Below, in pieces: positions 1-7,066 of a stretch of 46,975 nucleotides of DNA. This stretch comes from Gammaproteobacteria bacterium. Lineage in GTDB: Bacteria; Pseudomonadota; Gammaproteobacteria; SZUA-140. A program made the translations under genes and the position numbers. The DNA lies in NCBI GenBank assembly GCA_003230085.1, contig QIGV01000084.1, positions 1 to 46,975 of the forward strand, given 5' to 3'. Position 1 is the first letter of the stretch; every line of letters starts with the position of its first letter. The notes beneath the pieces were generated by a model. The model was not told the origin of the DNA. It saw only the letters and a list, made by a program, of their open reading frames with translations, and made no database searches.

Positions 1-2
1 TC

Positions 3-296
3 AAAGCCATCCAGATTAAACCTGACAATGCTCCGACATACAACCAACTGGGGATCCTGTACCGGGAAGCCGGCCGATTCAAGGAAGCGCAAGCCGCTTA
101 CGAAAAAGCGCTGGCCATTAAACCCGACTATGCTTACGCCCACCTTAACCTGGGCATCACTTTGGAACTGTATTTACAGCAGCCACAGCAGGCGCTGATC
201 CACTATGAAGCCTATCAACAATTGCAGAAAAAAGAAGACAGGCAGGTCAAGCTGTGGATAATCGATCTCAAACGCCGCCTGGGGAAAAAGCCATGA
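3..296 (+). CDS. TPR-repeat protein, C-terminal fragment
   Basis: This is the 3' end of a gene that begins before the window. The visible 97 residues contain two clear tetratricopeptide repeats (motifs such as YNQLGILYREAGRFKEAQ and AHLNLGITLEL spaced by about 34 residues, each preceded by a KPD turn), then a basic tail ending in RRLGKKP. TPRs are protein-protein interaction helices. The stop TGA overlaps the ATG of the next gene (ATGA), so it is translationally coupled to the Exb operon and probably supplies a partner for that machine. Whether it has a signal peptide or further domains cannot be seen. Confidence 0.85.
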   Translation, partial: KAIQIKPDNAPTYNQLGILYREAGRFKEAQAAYEKALAIKPDYAYAHLNLGITLELYLQQPQQALIHYEAYQQLQKKEDRQVKLWIIDLKRRLGKKP

Positions 297-574
297 TTGA
301 CAGGATTTTCGCCATCATCATGTTTACGTTCCTGGGCAGCACCCTGTTTAACATCGCAACAGCTGCGCCCACGGTAGATCTTAAAGGGACATCGATCATC
401 GGGGAACAAGAGTCACCCAAGGTACGCTATACAATCCCCTGGCAGAAAACACAAACAACTACCCTACCCAAACGCCCCTGGGTCAGCCTGATAAAACACG
501 AGCTGAGACCCATTGATCGTGAAACCTTTCAACAACAGCTACAACTCGACCAATTGATACAACCCAACGAATGA
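293..574 (+). CDS. small secreted protein of the Exb operon, unknown function
   Basis: The 93-residue product starts at the ATG at 293, which overlaps the upstream stop; a longer reading from the GTG at 254 would lie inside the previous gene. The N-terminus has a typical signal peptide: MIDR, then a hydrophobic run (IFAIIMFTFLG), then a probable cleavage after ATA-A near residue 24. The mature part is short, hydrophilic and proline-containing with no recognised domain. It sits between a TPR protein and exbB in one transcription unit, so a periplasmic accessory role in that complex is an inference only. Confidence 0.65.
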   Translation: MIDRIFAIIMFTFLGSTLFNIATAAPTVDLKGTSIIGEQESPKVRYTIPWQKTQTTTLPKRPWVSLIKHELRPIDRETFQQQLQLDQLIQPNE

Positions 575-610
575 CCTCGGTAACAATTAAACCGGCAAAG
601 GAGTATATAG

Positions 611-1255
611 ATGGAGTCTTTAGATATAATAATTTTATTCTTTCAGAATGGCGGGGTTTTCATGTACCCCATCGTCATCATTCTGGCCTTCGGGATAGCG
701 ATCGCTACAGAACGCTATATCTACCTGACTAGTATCAACAGCGCCAACAAACGTGACTGGAAGAACATCATGGCGGCACTCGACAAGGGTAATATGGCAA
801 ATGCCATTAAAGTTGCAGAAAGCTCCAAAGCTGCCATCGGTAAAATACTCGGCTACGGACTGAACCGCTCCAGCTCTGCCACCCAGCGAGATGAAATCGA
901 AACGGCCATGGAAGAAGGCCTGATGGAAGTCATGCCACGTCTCGAAAAACGCACCCATTACCTGGCCACTTTTGCCAATCTTGCCACATTGCTCGGCCTG
1001 TTGGGCACAATCATTGGACTTATTCAGGGATTTACTGCAGTTGCGACTGCTAATCCCGCTGAAAAGGCCGACCTGCTCTCAGCCAGTATTTCGGTGGCCA
1101 TGAACACCACAGCCTTTGGCCTGATGGTGGCTATTCCCCTGCTCCTCATACATGCCCTGTTACAGACCAAGACAACAGAGCTGGTTGACAGCCTGGAAAT
1201 GTCTGCCGTGAAATTCCTCAACACCGTCTCTGGCAAGACTCTCGGCAAGGGATAG
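611..1255 (+). CDS. exbB: ExbB/TolQ/MotA-family proton channel protein
   Basis: The 214-residue protein has the ExbB/TolQ architecture: an N-terminal membrane helix (about 13-35), a cytoplasmic loop, and two C-terminal helices (about 120-142 and 160-185). The conserved stretches LLGLLGTIIGLIQGF and ISVAMNTTAFGLMVAIP contain the pore-lining Thr residues of the family. ExbB pentamers surround an ExbD dimer in the inner membrane and use the proton gradient to drive a periplasmic partner. A good Shine-Dalgarno (AAGGAG) precedes the ATG. The gene is followed after 5 bases by an exbD gene. It could equally be called aglR/tolQ-like; the neighbours favour an AgmX-type system over classical TonB. Confidence 0.92.
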   Translation: MESLDIIILFFQNGGVFMYPIVIILAFGIAIATERYIYLTSINSANKRDWKNIMAALDKGNMANAIKVAESSKAAIGKILGYGLNRSSSATQRDEIETAMEEGLMEVMPRLEKRTHYLATFANLATLLGLLGTIIGLIQGFTAVATANPAEKADLLSASISVAMNTTAFGLMVAIPLLLIHALLQTKTTELVDSLEMSAVKFLNTVSGKTLGKG

Positions 1256-1260
1256 TCCTG

Positions 1261-1785
1261 ATGCGAAGACGTTGGCGTCAACACCGGCATCATGCGCCGG
1301 AGATGGATATTACTGCGTTCCTGAACCTCATGGTGATCTTGATCCCCTTCCTGTTGATCACTGCAGTATTCTCGCGCGTCGCTATCATGGAACTCGCCCT
1401 GCCAACAGAAAACGATGCCATTGATCAGCGCCAGGAAGAGGTGCTCCATACCGAGGTGATCGTGCGCGCAGACCGTATCGTGGTCTCTGACCGCGGTAGC
1501 CCGCCTGTCAATATCTTAAAAACACCAGAGGGATATCAACTGGACAAACTCTCCGTAGAAATGCAGCGGATTAAAGCCTTGATCCCGGACAAAACGGATG
1601 TGACCATACTGCTGGAACCCGACATTCCCTATGATGACCTGATACAGGCCATGGACACTGTGCGTGCCGCCCACATTCTCCGGAACGGCATTTCAGTCAA
1701 TACCGAACTTTTCCCTGACATTTCCATCGGTGACGCCCCCCCGACTGAATCTCCAAGCGCGACCACGGAACAGGAAAAACCCTGA
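1261..1785 (+). CDS. exbD: ExbD/TolR-family protein, first copy (Asn in place of the key Asp)
   Basis: The 174-residue product has a short basic cytoplasmic tail, one membrane helix (about 16-40) and a periplasmic domain, as in ExbD/TolR. The helix reads MDITAFLNLMVILIPFLL. Aligned by eye to the family pattern INVTPFIDVM of ExbD, residue Asn22 occupies the position of the membrane Asp that is protonated during energy transduction. The C-terminus is a Pro/Ser/Glu-rich tail. The stop overlaps the start of the second exbD (TGATG). It may act only as one half of a heterodimer with the next protein. Confidence 0.88.
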   Translation: MRRRWRQHRHHAPEMDITAFLNLMVILIPFLLITAVFSRVAIMELALPTENDAIDQRQEEVLHTEVIVRADRIVVSDRGSPPVNILKTPEGYQLDKLSVEMQRIKALIPDKTDVTILLEPDIPYDDLIQAMDTVRAAHILRNGISVNTELFPDISIGDAPPTESPSATTEQEKP

Positions 1786-2294
1786 TGAAAATGTCACGCC
1801 GCGCCAAACGCATGGAGCGCACTTACAAGCGACATAAGGCCAGCACCCAACTCAACCTGGTTTCACTGATGGACATCTTCACCATCCTGGTTTTCTTTCT
1901 GCTGGTCAATTCTTCTAATGTCGAGGTCTTACCCAGTACCAAATCCATCAAACTACCAGAATCCTATGCCGAAAAACCTCCAGCGGAGGCCGTCACCGTC
2001 ATGGTGACGGACAAAATGATCCTGGTTCAGGGCCGTAAGGTCATTTCTGTCCAGGAGGCCATTGAGAACGAGCTTACCGATATCCCGGCATTGCAGGAAG
2101 TTCTGGAACGGATTGCAGCAAACACTATCCGCCCCACAACCGAAGAAACTTTACGACCCGAAGTGAACATCCTGGCCGATAAGCGCACACCATACCGCCT
2201 GCTGAAAAAAATCATGCTCACCAGCAGCAAGGCAAAATACGGCCAGGTTTCGCTAGCAGTCATACAAAAATATCCCGACAGCACTGAAAAATAA
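1785..2294 (+). CDS. exbD: ExbD/TolR-family protein, second copy (key Asp present)
   Basis: This 169-residue protein has a long basic N-terminal tail, then a membrane helix starting LNLVSLMDIFTILVFFLLV. Asp30 matches the essential membrane aspartate of ExbD/TolR. The rest (about 50-169) is the periplasmic domain. It is clearly different from the preceding ExbD and is longer at the N-terminus, so the two are old paralogues rather than a recent duplication. Start and stop both overlap neighbours (TGATG upstream, TAATG downstream), indicating tight co-translation with the first ExbD and the AgmX-like gene. Confidence 0.9.
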   Translation: MKMSRRAKRMERTYKRHKASTQLNLVSLMDIFTILVFFLLVNSSNVEVLPSTKSIKLPESYAEKPPAEAVTVMVTDKMILVQGRKVISVQEAIENELTDIPALQEVLERIAANTIRPTTEETLRPEVNILADKRTPYRLLKKIMLTSSKAKYGQVSLAVIQKYPDSTEK

Positions 2295-3247
2295 TGACCG
2301 CTGCCACAACAACGCCGTCTGCCCTGCCATACTGGCTGGATTCATCCGCTGAGGAACGACGCTATAACATTATCCTGTCTGCAGTGTTGCTTATATCACT
2401 GCTCATCAGTGTCATTATCCCCATCATCAGCGTAGATCAGCCGGAACAGACCAGGGCAGATGCTATCCCTCCTCGCCTGGCAAAGCTGGTATTGCAACGA
2501 AAACCACCACCGCCGCCTGCGCCGGTTATTGAGGAACCCGCACCCTTGCCGCCCGTTGTCGAAGAGCCAGAGCCTGAACCCGTTCCGGAACCGGAGAAAA
2601 AGGCAGAACCTGAACCGGCACCCGAAATTGTGCCCGAACCCAAAAAGGAAACTGCGCGTGAAAGGGCTTCACGTTCAGGACTACTTGCGTTAAGCAGTGA
2701 ACTCTCGAGCCTGAGACAAAATGACGTTATCAAAAAACTGAAAAATAGTTCACAGCCGCTACAACGTGCCAGGAAAGAAGCACCGGCCAAAGTAACGCCG
2801 TCGCTCATAGACAAAGATGTCACCAAGACCAGTAGTGGCATCGACGTCTCTAATCTAAGCCGTGATACTGGCGACACCGAACTGGCGGAGCACGTTATCG
2901 AACAGGTCGTCAGCCCCGGGGATGAAGATCTGGCACTTCAGGAAGATGTTGTGCCAACCCGCAGTGAGGAAAATATTGGGCTGGTCTTTGACCTGAATAA
3001 AGGACGCCTGAATAAATTGTATAACCGCGCCCTACGCAGCAACCCTGCACTGGAAGGTAAAGTGTTACTCAAAATTACCATTGCCTCTTCAGGTCAGGTC
3101 AGTGCATGCGAAATTATCAGCAGCGAACTCAACGACCCCGTCCTGGAACGCAAGATAGTGATTCTGATAAAACAATTTGATTTTGGCCCCGAGGAAGATG
3201 TTGGTGAAGTGACAATTACCTATCCGCTGGCTTTTTTCCCTGGATAA
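2294..3247 (+). CDS. AgmX/PglI-like, TonB-type energy transducer
   Basis: The 317-residue protein has a cytoplasmic N-terminus, one membrane helix (about 24-46), a Pro/Glu-rich spacer (about 68-118, with repeats such as EEPEPEPVPEPEKK) that could span the periplasm, and a globular C-terminal domain (about 230-317) that begins GLVFDLNKGRLNKLYNRAL and contains VLLKITIASSGQV. This C-terminal pattern resembles the AgmX/PglI domain known from Myxococcus motility proteins and is related in layout to TonB. With ExbB and two ExbDs it forms a complete energised envelope module. No TonB-dependent receptor is seen nearby, so the outer-membrane partner is unknown. Confidence 0.82.
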   Translation: MTAATTTPSALPYWLDSSAEERRYNIILSAVLLISLLISVIIPIISVDQPEQTRADAIPPRLAKLVLQRKPPPPPAPVIEEPAPLPPVVEEPEPEPVPEPEKKAEPEPAPEIVPEPKKETARERASRSGLLALSSELSSLRQNDVIKKLKNSSQPLQRARKEAPAKVTPSLIDKDVTKTSSGIDVSNLSRDTGDTELAEHVIEQVVSPGDEDLALQEDVVPTRSEENIGLVFDLNKGRLNKLYNRALRSNPALEGKVLLKITIASSGQVSACEIISSELNDPVLERKIVILIKQFDFGPEEDVGEVTITYPLAFFPG

Positions 3248-3303
3248 AAGTAGTAACCAACGACAAGTTGATACGTCATTTCGATTCCAGTAGCATCATC
3301 AAA

Positions 3304-4521
3304 ATGAAGAATACAAACGAATTTACTCAAATCTCGTTTTGGAAAGCACTTAACCCCAACCTTTCCATTTCAACCACTCCATTTTCAACAAGTTCAAATG
3401 CCTTCAAACTGGAGGATACTGAAATTGCACAGTACCTCCAATATGTTATTGAAGAAGGGTATTTTGATACCCGCGTTGTAATGGATGAGAGCGAGATCAA
3501 TGACATAGCCAACGCCATAAAAAGCATCGTGCAATATGGCCTTCCACCTATTTTTATCTTTGTCTATGACGAAATATGGCAAACATTTTCCCGTCTATCA
3601 AACCTCCTGACCCCGATTCTTGGACAGAACTACAAAGTCTTACTTGCCGGCATGTGGGCCTGGCATATTGATAAAGACAGCTCTGGATTCAAGCCTCATC
3701 GCGACTTATTCGACCTGGCCACGCAACCTGATGGCAGGCCAATTAATTTGACCGTGTGGTTGCCGTTCACGGATGCAACCCCCTTAAATGGCTGCATGTA
3801 TGTACTACCTACTCATTTAGATGTACATCACCCGGATAACCTGCGTTACATACAGATTGATGACGTCAAGAATATAAGAGCTGTCCCTGCAAAGGCGGGC
3901 TCAGTTTTAGCCTGGGATGCGAGCATCTTGCATTGGGGGGCTAAGGCAAGTTGTCGTGCGTCGCAACCAAGAATATCAGTGGCAATGGACTTTATGATTG
4001 ATTCGCCGGAAGCTCAGGATAACCGTATGCTCTACGCCGATGGCCCGGATTTGCGTATGACTCCATCAGTAGAACTATCATTCCAGTCACGGCTTAACGC
4101 CATTGGTGAAGCAATCTGGAGATATCGAGATAACGTAATGGATTATTATCCTGACGATGCCAGCATGTTGTTCGATTTTTGCCAATCATTTTCAATCACG
4201 CCAGAGGTGAAATCCGATGTATCTCGTGATGCTAAAATTTTCATAGTGAAAAATCGTGTTAAGAAAATGATCGAAGAACAGAAGTTCAGTGAAGCGCTAC
4301 CAATTATTGAAGAAAGCTGCAGCACACATCCGCTAAATGTAGATGCGCATTTTCTTTTGTGCAAAGTGTTGTTTGCACTTGGAAGGGGACCTGAGTCAGT
4401 AGATATAATCAAAAAAGCACTCAAAGCTCACCCTGATAACCCGCCAATGAGAACACTTCTATCTAAAGTGGAAGAGTCATGCCACACCAATAATAACTCA
4501 AATTCACAGCTGTCCCGTTAA
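3304..4521 (+). CDS. PhyH-like 2-oxoglutarate/Fe(II) oxygenase with C-terminal TPRs
   Basis: The first part resembles phytanoyl-CoA dioxygenase-type oxygenases. A His-X-Asp iron motif is visible in FKPHRDLFD, a distal His in SILHWGAKA, and a basic residue for 2-oxoglutarate in SQPRISVAM. The last 80 residues form about two TPRs (KFSEALPIIEESC; FALGRGPESVDIIKKAL). The ATG at 3304 is preferred; an upstream TTG at 3268 is possible. The gene follows the AgmX-like gene by 56 bases without an obvious terminator. Its final codons (SQLSR, stop) come from an inserted repeat; without the insertion it would end in Tyr and a stop. The substrate is unknown. Confidence 0.8.
   Translation: MKNTNEFTQISFWKALNPNLSISTTPFSTSSNAFKLEDTEIAQYLQYVIEEGYFDTRVVMDESEINDIANAIKSIVQYGLPPIFIFVYDEIWQTFSRLSNLLTPILGQNYKVLLAGMWAWHIDKDSSGFKPHRDLFDLATQPDGRPINLTVWLPFTDATPLNGCMYVLPTHLDVHHPDNLRYIQIDDVKNIRAVPAKAGSVLAWDASILHWGAKASCRASQPRISVAMDFMIDSPEAQDNRMLYADGPDLRMTPSVELSFQSRLNAIGEAIWRYRDNVMDYYPDDASMLFDFCQSFSITPEVKSDVSRDAKIFIVKNRVKKMIEEQKFSEALPIIEESCSTHPLNVDAHFLLCKVLFALGRGPESVDIIKKALKAHPDNPPMRTLLSKVEESCHTNNNSNSQLSR
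4496..4504. repeat. 9-bp target-site duplication, left copy
   Basis: ACTCAAATT here is repeated exactly at 4764-4772 on the other side of the repeat element. It lies inside the last codons of the oxygenase gene. Confidence 0.85.
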
Positions 4522-4763
4522 TATAATAGTGACACATGATAACCCTCTGGTTATTTTAGCAATCAGCTTGTTCGAGGGCATTGAAGACATGAGCACACAA
4601 TTCTGCTATCGAAATAATCCCTTCTCCCTTAGGGACTTTTTTCAGTACCCCCTTGAGGGGTAGAAGGCTAGGATGAGGGGATAAATTAAACAATGAATCA
4701 CCATCATGATCCCCTCGCCCCAACCCTCTCCCTGGGGGAGAGGGAGTTAACGGGACAGCAGTG
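4505..4763. mobile_element. MITE-like element, copy A (259 bp)
   Basis: The element is bounded by 17-bp terminal inverted repeats. The right end reads TTAACGGGACAGCAGTG and the left end CACAGCTGTCCCGTTAA, which differ at one position. It is flanked by perfect 9-bp direct repeats. The interior has the family core (CCCTTCTCCC, CCCCTTGAGGGG, GATGAGGGG, CCCCTCGCCCCAACCCTCTCCC) plus about 90 bp of extra sequence near the left end. It has no open reading frame, so it must be moved by a transposase elsewhere. It lies between two convergent genes and supplies the stop codon of the upstream one. Confidence 0.85.
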
Positions 4764-4772
4764 ACTCAAATT
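4764..4772. repeat. 9-bp target-site duplication, right copy
   Basis: ACTCAAATT, identical to 4496-4504; it immediately follows the right terminal repeat of copy A. Confidence 0.85.
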
Positions 4773-4788
4773 ACTAATTTCAATAGTT

Positions 4789-6765
4789 TCATGCAAGCCC
4801 TAAAGCCTTGCGTAATGGCTCAAGTTGTTTATCGTACCGTTTCCAGCTATTTACTGATCCTTTATAAATTGGATGCCTAACCTGAAAAGCGCTAGCAGTA
4901 CCAACAGCCCGCGTTGATGTATGGAAGTTTAAACAGGCATCATCCCAGGGCAAACCACAATATTCTAACAGGCTTCTAGTTTGAGCTTCTTGTTCCACAA
5001 CCATCTCTTCATATTGAAGGTTATAAACAAAACCGGGCAATATATTATCCCAGTGCTCCATCAGCCTTTGGTAAATACAATGATATCGCCCCAGCTCTGT
5101 TAAATCATAGGCATATTCATGTAAAGCATCGAAGTTATTTTTAAAGCACGACAAACAAGTATCGATAGGATTTCTCTGGCAATGGATAACCTTTGCGTCA
5201 GGCAATATAAGCCTGATCATGCCGATATAAACAAAGTTTTGTGGCATTTTGTCCGTAATATATGGCGCTCCCACTGCATGCTGTCTTAGCAAAGAAATAT
5301 ACTCTGTGCCTAAGTGCTTTATATCCGCAGGTGAAATATGCCTGATATATTCCTGATAATTTTTATTCGAACTTTTTGAAAGGCCATTGAGTATAATTTT
5401 ATTTAAATGATATAACTCACCAGCACCATAGACATCAGGGTGACAAGCTAATATTTGCTCAATAAGGCTGCTTCCTGATCGTGGCATGCCAACGATAAAT
5501 ATTGGTGTTTTATCCCTTAACCCAACCGCATCATATTTTTCTATCAGGTCACGATTAAATGTTTCTATCCATTGCTGACAAAGAGCCTCATCCTCTGAGA
5601 CCTGGTAATCAATATTCGAACGCTTTATCTTATTTGCCTGCGTGAAATAGTCGAAGGCTTGATCATATTGCCTGATATCCTCAAAAGCCTTCCCCAAGCC
5701 AAAACACAGGTGCATACGGTGTTCATCCGTAATATTATTTTTGTCGAGCAATTTCTCCATTGCCTTAATATCAGCATCATCGTCAGTAAATTTCTTGATA
5801 GTGCTTATATGAAAATAGGTTTCTGGAAGCTCGGGATTGATCTCCAGAGCGAGCCTATAATTATGTATAGCCTCATCAAATTTCCCAAATAATCTTTGGG
5901 TAATGCCAAGATTACAATAGTGCATAGCATTTCCGGGGCTAATATCAATAGCCTGCTGGAAACAGGCTATCGCTTCATCCCACTGCCCACGCTCATGTAA
6001 AGCAAGGCCTAGTTGGCTAAACGCTGCATCATCTTCAGGCCTGAGTTCAATAACTTTACGAAAGTTAGTCATTGCTTCATCAAACATATTCAACTGTTTT
6101 AGAGTAACGCCAAGGTTGGTATAGGCATCGACTAGCTTAGGATTAATTTTAAGGGCGCGATTAAAGCTATCAAGTGCATCTGTTAGATGACCCTGCGCCT
6201 GGAATACAATCCCAAGACTGTTATGAGCCTCTGCTAATTCAGGGTTGAGCTTAATAGCCTGCTGGTGAGATTTGAGCGCCGCATCCAGGTTGCCGGATTC
6301 CCGCAATAGATTTCCTAAATTATTATGGGAGGCCGCATGGCCTGGATCCAATTCAAGTACTTTTCGGAAACATTCAACAGATTTTTCCCCTAGGCCCTGC
6401 TCCTGTAACGTATTCCCCAGTGCAATATAGGCTTCGATAAAATGACTATTGAGTTTAAGTGCTTTGCGGTAGCTAGCAATAGCATCATCTGTCTTACCAA
6501 GCATTTTCAAAATCTTGGCATAGTTGAAGTGAAGCACTGAATCAAGAGGGCTAACAGTCACCGCTTTCAGGAAACAGGCAGCGGCTCTTTCTTTGTCGCC
6601 GAGCTGGACATCCAGTATACCGCTCAGTACGAGTGCATCTACATTATCAGGATCAGTGTTAAGAATTTGCAGACAGCATTTTCCTGCCTCTAACAGTTTT
6701 CCGGATCGATGGAGGGCGTTTGCCTGTTGCAGGATAGATTGAATATTATCGGTTATTTTCGTCAT
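4789..6765 (-). CDS. TPR-repeat sulfotransferase
   Basis: The 658-residue protein has about ten tandem TPRs (roughly 1-390) followed by a sulfotransferase domain (about 415-650). The 5'-phosphosulfate loop is visible at about 421-437 as FIVGMPRSGSSLIEQIL, and the 3'-phosphate-binding region at about 529-545 as CQRNPIDTCLSCFKNNF. Such enzymes move sulfate from PAPS to a hydroxyl or tyrosine of a protein or glycan. The TPRs probably hold the acceptor. It is convergent with the oxygenase gene and divergent from the GT41-like gene. The acceptor is unknown. No signal peptide is seen, so it acts in the cytoplasm. Confidence 0.9.
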   Translation of the reverse strand: MTKITDNIQSILQQANALHRSGKLLEAGKCCLQILNTDPDNVDALVLSGILDVQLGDKERAAACFLKAVTVSPLDSVLHFNYAKILKMLGKTDDAIASYRKALKLNSHFIEAYIALGNTLQEQGLGEKSVECFRKVLELDPGHAASHNNLGNLLRESGNLDAALKSHQQAIKLNPELAEAHNSLGIVFQAQGHLTDALDSFNRALKINPKLVDAYTNLGVTLKQLNMFDEAMTNFRKVIELRPEDDAAFSQLGLALHERGQWDEAIACFQQAIDISPGNAMHYCNLGITQRLFGKFDEAIHNYRLALEINPELPETYFHISTIKKFTDDDADIKAMEKLLDKNNITDEHRMHLCFGLGKAFEDIRQYDQAFDYFTQANKIKRSNIDYQVSEDEALCQQWIETFNRDLIEKYDAVGLRDKTPIFIVGMPRSGSSLIEQILACHPDVYGAGELYHLNKIILNGLSKSSNKNYQEYIRHISPADIKHLGTEYISLLRQHAVGAPYITDKMPQNFVYIGMIRLILPDAKVIHCQRNPIDTCLSCFKNNFDALHEYAYDLTELGRYHCIYQRLMEHWDNILPGFVYNLQYEEMVVEQEAQTRSLLEYCGLPWDDACLNFHTSTRAVGTASAFQVRHPIYKGSVNSWKRYDKQLEPLRKALGLA

Positions 6766-7066
6766 GAGTAGTCATTCATGGGATCAGGCTACTTTTACGA
6801 GGAGGATAGTTGGGCCGAACTTAAGCAATAAGTTACTTCAGCTGTCATCCATCATATCAGCAAGTTATCTGGAACTGAAGATAATTGTTTATTGTAGATA
6901 GTGATCATTATTTCATTGTGAACTAAAGTTGGGTGCTTTACGACAGGATAGCTGAATCATGGAAAATTGAGATTTTTTTATGCCGAGTATGGTAGTTTTC
7001 ATTTGGAGTGGGTATGCATATTACAACCATGTCGATGAGCAATGAACAGGATATTATTTTATAGCC
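6766..7066. other. divergent intergenic region, no gene seen
   Basis: About 300 bases separate two divergent genes (sulfotransferase and GT41-like). The stretch is AT-rich, without a convincing open reading frame. It must hold promoters for both sides, but I could not identify a convincing -35/-10 pair by eye. Confidence 0.5.
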
